From positions 62,001 to 126,000 of the forward strand of contig JBEVXD010000001.1 in NCBI GenBank assembly GCA_040506275.1: DNA of 64,000 bases, written 5' to 3'. The translations under genes and the position numbers were made by a program. This document shows, in pieces, positions 43,140 through 51,995 of this stretch. The notes beneath the pieces were generated by a model. It was not told the DNA's origin and made no database searches. It worked only from the letters and a program-made list of their open reading frames with translations. This DNA comes from Thiodiazotropha sp040506275. GTDB taxonomy: Bacteria > Pseudomonadota > Gammaproteobacteria > Chromatiales > Chromatiaceae. Every line of letters begins with the position of its first letter. Position 1 is the stretch's first letter.

Positions 43140-43344
43140 AACGGGTAGTACCGGAAAAAATGACATACCCGGGAGGAACCGCTAATCAAGTTGATAAGTG
43201 GCGGAGGCAGTTGAAACAGATAAGAAATCTTGCCGGCTGCAGACTGATACTTGATGTAAATGGGTTGATCTGAATTTCTTTATCTCATTAGTCTCTCTAG
43301 ATATAAAAAAGTCATGGGATCCTTTGAGTTAGATTCAAACCGAT

Positions 43345-44058
43345 TTACCAGGGGATCCTCTCGCCATGGCGAAAAAAACCACCACTTGGACCATCTTCGG
43401 GTAGTGTTGCTGCCCAGACAATTCCTTTTGCACCCTCTTTAACAGTTAGAGTGGCCTCATCTCCACCCATACGGGTTCTGACCCAGCCTGGACAGACTGA
43501 GTTGACTTTAATCCGGGTCTCCTTCAACTCATCAGCAAGAATTCTAGTCACGGCGTTTATTGCTGTCTTGGAAAGTCGATAGGCTGGACAGCAGCCGTTC
43601 ATATCACTGAGTTGGCCCATGCCTGATGAGACATTGACGACAGATCCCTGGCCATCCATAAGAGGAATCAGGGATTGGCATAAGCGAAGTGGACCCAGGG
43701 TGTTGGTTTTGAATCCGTCCAATATTGATTCCGGAGTTGCATTGAGGATACTGCTCTGACTGTCAGAAGGAGGCGGGTCGGGAAAGATGCCGGCATTGTT
43801 TACAAGTATGCCTATATCCTTATGATTTTCCTTGAGATGTTGTACTAGAGTTTTTATCGACGATGCGCTATTCACATCAAGTTGGAAAAACTCAACATCA
43901 AGACCCTCTTCAGTCAGGCTTTCCACAGCAGCCTTTCCTGACGCCACATCACGCGATGTAAGCACAATATGCCAACCTGATTCCGCCAACTGTCGACTTG
44001 TTTCCAGGCCTAATCCACGATTGGCACCTGTAACTATGGCAACTGATTGATTTGACAC
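43345..44058 (-). CDS. Short-chain dehydrogenase/reductase
   Basis: A classical SDR of 237 residues: TGANRGLGLE (NADP-type cofactor loop with Arg), LDV, NNAGI, the catalytic Ser in VNVSSGMG, and Tyr/Lys in YRLSK, then VCPGWVRTRMGG. Members with TGANRGLG and this C-terminus resemble carbonyl-reductase-like enzymes. The substrate cannot be read from sequence. It is on its own, minus strand. Confidence 0.9.
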   Translation of the reverse strand: MSNQSVAIVTGANRGLGLETSRQLAESGWHIVLTSRDVASGKAAVESLTEEGLDVEFFQLDVNSASSIKTLVQHLKENHKDIGILVNNAGIFPDPPPSDSQSSILNATPESILDGFKTNTLGPLRLCQSLIPLMDGQGSVVNVSSGMGQLSDMNGCCPAYRLSKTAINAVTRILADELKETRIKVNSVCPGWVRTRMGGDEATLTVKEGAKGIVWAATLPEDGPSGGFFRHGERIPW

Positions 44059-44524
44059 GTATTATCTCCGGTTTTAGAGGTGGTTTCAGCTTATCCTGAC
44101 ATCATAGTATGTTCTGGGTATTCAGCGAATCTATCCTGGAAGATGCCATACATTTAAAGTTGGCAGTTGTGAATTAGCCTAATTATTTTGTTATATCAGA
44201 AGATTCTGTGTGGCGTAAGAAAGCCTTGGTCAGAGCTAAGGATAGTACTGTAGCAGACAGGAATTCATCTCTATTTCTGCTCGAGTCTTAAGCAGTTATT
44301 TTCAAGCGCTCAGCTACTGGTTGGATAATGAGTATTCGAGTAGGGGACATAGTACGAGAAATGGCCTATTCTTCATACATTGGTCTCATGGATGAGGTGT
44401 TTGATCAGCTAACGATTATTTCAACAGGCCATTCGCATTTTTTTTATCGCCCGAAAGTCATAATCTATGTGACAAATCAAAATAGATAGGGTCAAATTTC
44501 ACATATAGCCGATGTCAGGTTGTT
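44059..44524. other. Non-coding stretch between divergent genes
   Basis: Some 460 bases without a supported gene; it separates the SDR from the unknown gene at 44525 and must hold two promoters. No repeat or RNA seen. Confidence 0.45.
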
Positions 44525-45472
44525 ATGATGCAGAGCTCAGAAAACGTTACCAATGGAACCATACGAGAAATCGGTGGGAAAACCAGTATTTTCTACGATG
44601 GTTACTGGATAAAGCACTACAAGCCCATGGAAGATAGCTTGGAAACTAAGAAATACCTTATCGAGGCGTTGACCCGGCGCCTGTTTAATCATGTGGAACA
44701 TGGCATTAACATCCCTGGTAATCGCTTGGATGAGGCAAGACAGGCCTATGAATCTGAACAGGATGAAGACCTGAAACGGGTTAAAGGGGCAATGCTGGCA
44801 GGTTCCCTGTTCAATCGTGGTACTGAAATATTTCGTCAGCTTGTAAAGCTTGAAGATGAAAGTATCAAGAGTGGCAAAGGGAGAGAGATGCTTCACGAGT
44901 GCGGGCAATATCTGCTTGAAGCATTGGAACTGGGTAAGTTGGTTAAACACCGAAGTGGCGATGAAGGTATCGATGAGCTCTGGGGGGAACCCTTTCGGGC
45001 CTTTACTGTGCCTATTGAGTCATTTTATGAGACTCGCTACATCAAAATCGCTCAGACCATGCACGATATTGATCTCATATCGTCAGCGATGATTGAGGCA
45101 TTTCAAGACAGTCTCTTTTTTAAGAATACCTCGGTCCTGATCAGTCAACTTGCAGATACAGCGAAGCTTAAATGCGAGACACTACGTACCGATCCAGTGA
45201 TATTTGATGTTTGGTCAAGATTCGCTGTTGCCGGGGAAAAACTGTTAGCGATTGGTCCAGCGGAAAAGACATCCAATTCCTGTCTTGCCTGTTGGGAGGT
45301 CGATGAGGGTCAACGTCTAATAATGGATGGCACAGATTTGATCACACATATTGCTCGGGCCAGAGTCTCAATGCCGAAGAGCACCAAAGAATATATCAAT
45401 AGATGCCAGTCCTATTCAGCTTGCCGCAAACCGGTATCCAATACCGTGTCAGCTGAAATTAAGTCACTTTAG
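44525..45472 (+). CDS. Hypothetical soluble protein near the EPS locus
   Basis: A 315-residue protein I do not recognise. It is mainly alpha-helical, with no signal peptide or membrane segment. It begins with TIREIGGKTSIFYDGYWIKHYKP; repeated Asp/Glu/Lys helices follow; the C-terminal 60 residues hold three cysteines, two in CLACWEV and one in CQSYSACR (four in all with the last), which could bind metal. The ATG pair at 44525/44528 has no strong ribosome site. It lies directly before the ExeA-type ATPase gene and may be connected to the exosortase locus, only by position. Confidence 0.65.
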   Translation: MMQSSENVTNGTIREIGGKTSIFYDGYWIKHYKPMEDSLETKKYLIEALTRRLFNHVEHGINIPGNRLDEARQAYESEQDEDLKRVKGAMLAGSLFNRGTEIFRQLVKLEDESIKSGKGREMLHECGQYLLEALELGKLVKHRSGDEGIDELWGEPFRAFTVPIESFYETRYIKIAQTMHDIDLISSAMIEAFQDSLFFKNTSVLISQLADTAKLKCETLRTDPVIFDVWSRFAVAGEKLLAIGPAEKTSNSCLACWEVDEGQRLIMDGTDLITHIARARVSMPKSTKEYINRCQSYSACRKPVSNTVSAEIKSL

Positions 45473-45817
45473 TCCAGGACACTACACTAGCTACCACTTA
45501 AGGGTGCAGTGATGGTGGATAACAGATACTAATGGAAGAATTTAATTTGGTTATGATGTGCCGCAGATATTCAAGTCACTCCATCTCACTTTCTTATTTT
45601 TACCAGTGAGTTATAAAACAGCCAGACTTTCGCCTAGAGAATATTTCCCTTTGTTACCAATAGATTAGGTTGGACCTGCAGCGGGTTGATGGTTTCAAAT
45701 CGGATTTGGTGCTTGCTTTAAAAGTCATCAAATAGAAGATAATTTCATAGAGACTATATATCTTAAGCTGTCTAATATACGATCACCTGTTGGGATCTAT
45801 GTTTATTTGCCGGAACC
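45473..45817. other. Non-coding stretch before the ExeA-type gene
   Basis: No gene seen. CACTACACTAG at about 45480 matches the tip of the 23-kb inverted-repeat element but has no partner end nearby. It probably contains the promoter of the next gene. Confidence 0.5.
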
Positions 45818-48007
45818 ATGTTTGAATCCTACTACGAGTTAAATGAAAACCCCTTTCGGTTAAGTGCCGATGAGAACTTTCGCTTCGCTCATAAGAACTA
45901 CCTGAAGGCCTGGTCATATCTAAGCTACGCTCTGGAGCAGGGTGAAGGCTTTGTCATGATCACAGGGCAACCTGGCTGTGGTAAAACCACCCTGATACGC
46001 GATATTCTGTCGCAACTTGATTCCTCCAAAACCTTGGCGATTAACCTGGTGACCAACCAGCTTCAAGCTGAGGAGTTACTTCGCAAGGTGGCATTGGAAT
46101 ATGGATTACCGGCCGAGACGTACAATAAAGCCACGCTGTTAACCCATATTGAAGAATTTGTCGAAAAGGAGTACCAGAACGGTCGACGTGCAATTATTGT
46201 TATCGATGAAGCCCAGAACCTGACCCTGAATGGCCTTGAAGAGCTGCGGCTATTATCTAATCTGCAGTCGGGAAGCCACCCCCTGTTTCAGGTTTTTCTG
46301 GTTGGGCAGGATGAGTTAAGAGGCGTAATTCTCAATCCTCAAATGGAACAGGTAAGGCAGCGTTTGATTGCCTCATGCCAGATAGAGCCTATGTCTGTTT
46401 CTCAGACAGAGGGTTATATCGACCATCGCTTGGGCATCGTGGGTTGGAATGGAGATCCCGAACTTGAGTCCTCCATCTTTCCGCTCATACACTACATAAC
46501 GAAAGGTATACCAAGAAAAATAAACCATATGGCAAGCCGACTGCTGCTCTATGGTGCTCTGGAAGAGAAACATATATTTACTGATGATGATGTGTGGATC
46601 GTAGCTGAAGAGTTATTCGGCGAGGAGCGTCTTTCTCTAAAATCCGGTGAGACTTTTGAAAGCTTCAAAGCAAGTTATTCTATCGAAACTGAGCTGCAAG
46701 AGGGTGAGCAGGAGAGTGAGCTATTAAAAGAAGAAGGTCAACCAGATAGCGTTGCAACGGAAACCTCTGATCTTGAAGATGTGAATGGAGGTGTTCCTGA
46801 AGTCGTGGATCAAAGCTCAGAACAAAGCAGCATAATTAGTGAAGTGCCTGATGCTGATGAGTTGGAGTCGATTCAGTTGATGCAAGAGCATTCAACAGAT
46901 ATAGAGCAGAGCAATAGCTTTGTAGAGGAAGATACATCCCAGCTGTTTCCAGAATCAACGACCTATATAAGCACAGATGAGGTTGAGGACCTTACATCAA
47001 AGATTGTTGATGCAAACCGTTTCGTGGCTGATGAACTGGCTGTAGAAGCTAGAGTTGATGCCCAGAAGATGGATGTACTATCAGATGAGAACGACGATAC
47101 GGTCAAGCGATGGACTCCTGATGTGGAAGCAGGTCAGGATATTACATTGGAAGCAGATGAAATCCTCAATACTCCAACAATGCGTGCTGAGAGGCGCAGG
47201 CATGAAATAGAAGCTACTGGAGGATTGATTGTATCTGATGACGTGGTCGACAAAGATGAGGTGTTTTCGGGGGGCTTGGCAAGATCTATCCGAAACATCG
47301 TACTCATTGTGTTAGTGGGCTTTCCTTTGATTGGATATTTTGTACTCCCACAAGAACAGATCAATCAATATTTTAGTGATTTAAATAGCAGCATTCAGGC
47401 ACTGCTTACACCAAAGTCAAAACCTTATCAATCTGAAGTGGTTACCCAGCCTACAGAGAAAGAGGTTATAACAGAATCATCTGAACAGACAAAAAGCACT
47501 CAAAGCGTTCAAAATCAAACTGAAGAAAAGATAGCCGATGATCTCTCTTCTGTTGTCAAAGATGCTGGTGAAGACTACATTGCTACTCAATCAAAATATG
47601 AGCAGGTGGTTGTCAATGAAACACGACCACCACCTATTGTTGAAACCGTTAAGGAAAGAACTTTTCAAGTATTCTTTGAATTGAATAACACTGAAATACC
47701 AGAAGAATTTAAAGAGATGTTGAATGATCTTTATATCGTATTGTCGCTGAATGAGCAGGCCAGTCTCAAAATAAGTGGTTATGCTGACGCAGATCCCAGT
47801 GATGATCCGCTTCAGAATATGCGGCTATCCCTTGAGCGAGCACAAACAGTTTCCAGCTACTTTTTAGAACGTGGAATCGAGCAGTCAAGGATACAAATAG
47901 AAGGACATAGCCCGAGCAATGTGAGCTCGAATAGAGCTCAAGATGCATTGGAAAAGCATCTTGGTAACAAGCGAGTCGAACTTGTATTGCGAGATGGTTT
48001 AAATTAG
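45818..48007 (+). CDS. ExeA-type AAA ATPase fused to a membrane segment and OmpA-like domain
   Basis: A 729-residue multidomain protein. Residues 1-270 form an ExeA/GspA-like AAA ATPase (YYELNENPFRLSADENF, Walker A GQPGCGKTT at about 49-57, Walker B IIVIDEAQNL, GIPRKINHMASRLL), the type that accompanies exosortase/EPS loci. An acidic disordered region (about 280-485) leads to one membrane helix (about 490-512, LIVLVGFPLIGYFVLP), a linker, and an OmpA-like peptidoglycan-binding domain (about 610-729: LKISGYADADPSDDPLQNMRLSLERAQTV...). This gives cytoplasmic ATPase plus periplasmic cell-wall binding in one chain. The usual EPS-locus ATPase lacks the OmpA part as I know it. Confidence 0.88.
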   Translation: MFESYYELNENPFRLSADENFRFAHKNYLKAWSYLSYALEQGEGFVMITGQPGCGKTTLIRDILSQLDSSKTLAINLVTNQLQAEELLRKVALEYGLPAETYNKATLLTHIEEFVEKEYQNGRRAIIVIDEAQNLTLNGLEELRLLSNLQSGSHPLFQVFLVGQDELRGVILNPQMEQVRQRLIASCQIEPMSVSQTEGYIDHRLGIVGWNGDPELESSIFPLIHYITKGIPRKINHMASRLLLYGALEEKHIFTDDDVWIVAEELFGEERLSLKSGETFESFKASYSIETELQEGEQESELLKEEGQPDSVATETSDLEDVNGGVPEVVDQSSEQSSIISEVPDADELESIQLMQEHSTDIEQSNSFVEEDTSQLFPESTTYISTDEVEDLTSKIVDANRFVADELAVEARVDAQKMDVLSDENDDTVKRWTPDVEAGQDITLEADEILNTPTMRAERRRHEIEATGGLIVSDDVVDKDEVFSGGLARSIRNIVLIVLVGFPLIGYFVLPQEQINQYFSDLNSSIQALLTPKSKPYQSEVVTQPTEKEVITESSEQTKSTQSVQNQTEEKIADDLSSVVKDAGEDYIATQSKYEQVVVNETRPPPIVETVKERTFQVFFELNNTEIPEEFKEMLNDLYIVLSLNEQASLKISGYADADPSDDPLQNMRLSLERAQTVSSYFLERGIEQSRIQIEGHSPSNVSSNRAQDALEKHLGNKRVELVLRDGLN

Positions 48008-48085
48008 TAAACTACTTAATCTCAGCAATATCTAGAGACATTAGTTGTATTAGATTGCTGTATATGCAATAACCTGTCTCTATTC

Positions 48086-48694
48086 CTAAACTACAATGTT
48101 TGGGATTATGCCTTGTTGTTCCAATGCCGCTAAAAGCGAGTCTACACACTCATCAATTTCTCTATTTTCTGTTTCAATAACTATTTCTGGATTCTCTGGT
48201 ATTTCATAAGGTGAGCTAATGCCGGTGAAATTTTTGATCTCACCTTCACGTGCTTTTTTGTAGAGCCCCTTCACATCCCGTGACTCACAGGTTTCTATTG
48301 AGGCTTTTATATAGACTTCGATGAAATCATCTTCCTCAAATAACCTGCGTACCTTTTCCCTATCTTTACGTATCGGGGAAATGAAGGCAGTGAGCGCGAT
48401 AACGCCTGCATCCACAAACAGTTTTGCCATTTCACCTATGCGGCGGATATTTTCTGTACGATCATCAATACTGAAACCGAGGTCATTGCATAATCCATGT
48501 CTCACATTATCCCCGTCAAAGACATATGTTCGGCATCCTCGTTGATGCAGCCGCTCTTCGAGGGCATGGGCTATTGTTGATTTACCAGATCCGGATAAAC
48601 CAGTAAGCCAAAGCAGTTTGGCTCGATGCAGATTCAGCTTTTCACGACGGTCACGAGTTACAGTGGCTTGATGCCAGATGACATTATCATCCAT
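48086..48694 (-). CDS. cysC: Adenylylsulfate (APS) kinase
   Basis: A stand-alone 202-residue APS kinase that makes PAPS from APS and ATP. P-loop GLSGSGKST is at 32-40; FDGDNVRHGLCNDLGF, the FISPIRKDRE loop and EVYIKASIETCESRDVKGLYKKAR are canonical. No ATP sulfurylase fusion or neighbour. It sits between two EPS genes and 53 bases downstream of the WcaJ-type gene on the same strand. With a PAPS-type sulfotransferase in the facing operon (54582-55466), it is likely there to supply PAPS for polysaccharide sulfation rather than cysteine synthesis. Confidence 0.95.
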   Translation of the reverse strand: MDDNVIWHQATVTRDRREKLNLHRAKLLWLTGLSGSGKSTIAHALEERLHQRGCRTYVFDGDNVRHGLCNDLGFSIDDRTENIRRIGEMAKLFVDAGVIALTAFISPIRKDREKVRRLFEEDDFIEVYIKASIETCESRDVKGLYKKAREGEIKNFTGISSPYEIPENPEIVIETENREIDECVDSLLAALEQQGIIPNIVV

Positions 48695-48747
48695 GTCTTA
48701 TACCTTCTATCCAATTAAACTGATTTTTTAGCATTAAGAGAATCTGA

Positions 48748-50163
48748 TCAAAATGCATTGTCACTTTTGAGTGAGAACGGCGTTCTCGCCAAGATTGAGA
48801 GATCAAGCCAAAGAGACCAGTTATTAATGTATTCCAAATCGTATTTAACGCGTTTTTCCATCTGCTCAAGCTCTTTGGTCTCTCCACGAAACCCTCTTAT
48901 TTGAGCCAGGCCAGTAATTCCAGGCTTAATTCTATGTCGAGCAAGATAGGCTTCTATCCTTTTCGAATATTCAATATTGTGTTGTAACGCATGGGGTCTA
49001 GGACCGACGAGTGACATCTGGCCCGTCAGCACATTAAACAGCTGAGGCAGCTCGTCTATGCTGGTACGACGAATAAACCGACCGACACGTGTAATACGTG
49101 AATCTTCACGGGTCGCCTGTTTCACAACACCATCCTCTTCCGTATGCACCTTCATACTGCGGAACTTCCAGATCCTGAAGTTTGTACCATCCCAACCGGT
49201 ACGCTCCTGTCTGAAAAATACTGGGCCTGGAGATTCAGTCTTTATGAATATCGCAGTAATCAACATGATCGGACTGACCAGGATTAGAATAAGTAGAGAT
49301 AATATTCTGTCCTCAATGGTCTTGATAAATAGATGTGTGCCGATCAAGGGGGTTTCAGAAAGCGTCAGAATGGGAATGCCTGCCAACTCCTTAACACTAT
49401 GATTAATTAGGTTTAGAGCAAAAATGTTGGGTGCCCAGTGGATATTGACATTTTCGTTTAGCAGGTCGAAGTAGATCTTCTGAATCATTGGCGAGCTGTC
49501 GAGGGAAACGGCTATGTAAATCGTCTGGATGTCATGTCGTTTAATAAGTACTTTGATATCTTCCAATTTACCAAGGAGCGGTAAAATTGTTGTGTTTGAA
49601 GCTTCCTGTTCAAGTTCGCAATCAGTGGTTAAAACTGCACCAATTATCTCTTCCGGCATCCAAGGATTATTGTTGATGCGGTAGCAAATATGTTCAGCTA
49701 ACGCGCCGTTACCAATGATTAAAGCTTTAGTATTGGCCTCCTGAGAGGCCATGCGTCGCTGTAGCAGGCGGAATCCAAAGTGAAGACCAACCTGGACGAA
49801 GTAACCGATTACATACAGAAGCAGTACCAGAGTTCTTGAGTAGGTCTCGGTATGTTTAGCAGCAAATGCTAACAGGAGCAGAAATGCAAAGACGCTACTC
49901 CAGGCCTTCAGGAGTTTAAAGGCCTTTTTGGTCATAGTGCCGTGATGACGATAGATATTCATCCGGTCATAAATGACAGACATACTGCCTAGCAGTGCCA
50001 AGGCCAGAATAATGTATTGGTTGGTCAATTCCCCATGCAGGGTAAAGAGTAGGATGAGTATCAGCATCAATACTGCCAGACCATCCAGAAAGGCCTGAAA
50101 TGATGTTGTCAGACTATTACGCCGCTGTAACAGTGACCGTTCTGTTTGCTTGACATCGAGCAA
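48748..50163 (-). CDS. Undecaprenyl-phosphate sugar phosphotransferase, WcaJ type
   Basis: A 471-residue polyprenol-phosphate hexose-1-phosphate transferase that begins repeat-unit assembly on the lipid carrier. Five membrane helices are seen, four in the first ~130 residues; a CoA-binding/Rossmann-like segment (ALIIGNGALAEHICYRI) follows, and the catalytic C-terminus has FFRQERTGWDGTNFRIWKFRSM, RRTSIDELPQLFNVLTGQMSLVGPRPHA and KPGITGLAQIRGFRGET. These are all the usual bacterial sugar-transferase motifs. The sugar is unknown (glucose or galactose in relatives). It reads away from the main EPS operon, with cysC as second gene. Confidence 0.94.
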   Translation of the reverse strand: MLDVKQTERSLLQRRNSLTTSFQAFLDGLAVLMLILILLFTLHGELTNQYIILALALLGSMSVIYDRMNIYRHHGTMTKKAFKLLKAWSSVFAFLLLLAFAAKHTETYSRTLVLLLYVIGYFVQVGLHFGFRLLQRRMASQEANTKALIIGNGALAEHICYRINNNPWMPEEIIGAVLTTDCELEQEASNTTILPLLGKLEDIKVLIKRHDIQTIYIAVSLDSSPMIQKIYFDLLNENVNIHWAPNIFALNLINHSVKELAGIPILTLSETPLIGTHLFIKTIEDRILSLLILILVSPIMLITAIFIKTESPGPVFFRQERTGWDGTNFRIWKFRSMKVHTEEDGVVKQATREDSRITRVGRFIRRTSIDELPQLFNVLTGQMSLVGPRPHALQHNIEYSKRIEAYLARHRIKPGITGLAQIRGFRGETKELEQMEKRVKYDLEYINNWSLWLDLSILARTPFSLKSDNAF

Positions 50164-51170
50164 GTCCCTTTCCTCCTGAGCTATTAGATCCTACATGCAT
50201 GTCCAACTGCGAATTATGATCTAAAGAGATGTGAAATAACAAGCGGCATCTGATCTACGCGAGAAGTATAATTGTAAAAAAACAAACTTATTTAAAGAAA
50301 CGTCACAATTTAACCATATGGTCAATCGGTAGCAACAGCTCTAGGTTGAATGGATGTAAAAAAAACTGTTAGTGTAAATCACATTGATTTCTGCACATTT
50401 AAATAAGTTTAAAACCTCACTACTTAGTAAATACATTGTGTAGAGCCTGTTAGTTTCAGTTGCGCTTTTTGAGATTCTATTCAAGAGGATTAGTTGGAAG
50501 AAGATGTGCTGGTGGCTGCTGGTGTTAATCTAATGAGCACAAGGTGGTTGTTTAGATTGAACGGTGTCCAATTATTTAAAATCTGATGAGGCTCAAATAT
50601 GCTTGTTAAAGAAAAAGAAAGAGTTGTTGGTGATAAAGGATTTTACTTTTACGATGTTTTTGTAACCACAAGTTAAAAAGATATCAAATACAAAGGTTAA
50701 TTGTGTATTTTAATGACTTAATCAAGTCTTTTTATTAAATATCAAAAATTTATAACACATTAATAATTATGAATAAATCGAGGTAACTCTTCAGAATACT
50801 AGTTGGGACTTAAATATATCACGCCCATTATGGAAAATGAGTCAAACTGGTGAGCATTCAAAATGACCCTAGTTCAACCCCCTTCATAGTGTCGGGATTA
50901 TTTACAGTATTCATAAATCAAACCGATAATATGCTGACTATTTAATAATCAGAATTATGTAATATTGTTAATACTTTCAGTAGCTTAAATGGATTCTTGT
51001 ATTAATGGGCGTGTTTTTTGCTAGTATGTCAGTGACTACATCAATTTTATATTTAACGAGGGACGTAGTTAGAGACACTCTAGTAGCTTCTGCTTGTGTC
51101 TAGCCATTAGGGATGATTACTTACGGACGTTTCACGATCATGATAGGGACATTTTTTAAGAGGCAAATAT
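50164..51170. other. A+T-rich intergenic region with divergent control sites
   Basis: About 1 kb between divergent EPS genes. It holds the predicted sigma-54 promoter at 51007-51022 and presumably the promoter of the minus-strand initiating transferase. A 25-codon open frame at 50599-50676 has a GAGG before its ATG but no recognisable content. No repeats of note. Confidence 0.6.
51007..51022 (+). promoter_or_regulatory. Sigma-54 (-24/-12) promoter of the PEP-CTERM gene
   Basis: GGGCGTGTTTTTTGCT has GG (51008-51009) and GC (51020-51021) ten bases apart, and TTTTTTGCT matches the -12 half of the sigma-54 consensus well. The predicted start near 51033 leaves a ~138-nt leader before 51171. Sigma-54 control of PEP-CTERM genes through PrsK/PrsR is established in some exosortase bacteria; the regulator pair is not in this window. 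Confidence 0.68.
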
Positions 51171-51689
51171 ATGAAGTTGTCTAAATGGTTATCTGGTTTA
51201 ACTTTCGGTTTGTTAGGCCTGATAGATTCTGGAAATGTGCTGGCAATCAATTATGATTCGGCGCTTACACTTGGACAAACAAACACATTCAATCATTTTG
51301 TCACAGATAGCGAAGATTACTCTGGAGCCTTTAACGATAGGAGTACCTATGAGTTGGCCGATAGTAGCTCAGTCAGTTTATTTATAAGGGACAATGAGTT
51401 GACTGCAGAATATGTAGATTTGTTGAATGTCTCACAGTTCACGGTATTTGATAGTGCATCCATGGCGATATTCTCTACTGGATTAGGTGGGGATTTAACC
51501 AGCGCAACATTCACGTTGGCGGGAATAACCGCCGGACTTTACACATTGGTATATGTCGGTGACGCCAATGGTGTATTTGGAGCTGAGTATGATGTCAATA
51601 CCAATGCTTTTCCTGAACCTGTTGTTGCCTGGCTTTTTGGTTCATCTCTCCTAGGTTTTGTTGTCTTTAGCTCGAGAAGGAAAGTGTAG
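51171..51689 (+). CDS. PEP-CTERM sorted surface protein
   Basis: A 172-residue exported protein. A signal peptide (about 1-25, cleavage near VLA) precedes an all-beta-looking body rich in Ser, Thr, Asp and Phe, and the C-terminus has FPEPVVAWLFGSSLLGFVVFSSRRKV: the PEP motif, a hydrophobic helix and a basic tail. This is the exosortase recognition tag. An AGAGG site precedes the ATG by seven bases. It is the only PEP-CTERM protein in the window, placed at the head of the EPS operon and behind a sigma-54 site, so a structural or EPS-linked surface role is likely. Confidence 0.93.
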   Translation: MKLSKWLSGLTFGLLGLIDSGNVLAINYDSALTLGQTNTFNHFVTDSEDYSGAFNDRSTYELADSSSVSLFIRDNELTAEYVDLLNVSQFTVFDSASMAIFSTGLGGDLTSATFTLAGITAGLYTLVYVGDANGVFGAEYDVNTNAFPEPVVAWLFGSSLLGFVVFSSRRKV

Positions 51690-51995
51690 TATTTTCAATA
51701 CCTAGAAAGTTCCATGGATGGAGATATTAGAACCCATACATTACTCAAAAATTAATCAGTTGAGGCTTTAAGCTTGAATCGTCATTATTACAATCTATGT
51801 TAACAGCATATTGTAATAAAATATTCATTCTATTATCCCTTAATATTAAATGTAGAAGCGTGAAGTAGGTCTGAAATACATAAAGTTTTATTATATAGCG
51901 ATGATATTTAAGGGTTGTAAATTGAGATGTTAAATATTAGAAATGTCTTCTAAAGCTGGAATGTTATGATACAATCCGCGTCTTGGTAATGTGAA
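51690..51995. other. Spacer between the PEP-CTERM gene and the EPS operon
   Basis: A+T rich, no gene, no clear sigma-54 or sigma-70 boxes that I would defend. It could contain a second promoter for the chain-length gene. Confidence 0.45.

Noticed and set aside
45478..45490. Second copy of the sdh-region MITE
   Set aside because: Only one end-like CACTACACTAG is present, with no partner end nearby; may be chance or a remnant.
48008..48085. Terminator from AGAGACA/TGTCTCT
   Set aside because: The two halves are about 30 bases apart with no stable inner stem, so a terminator is not supported.
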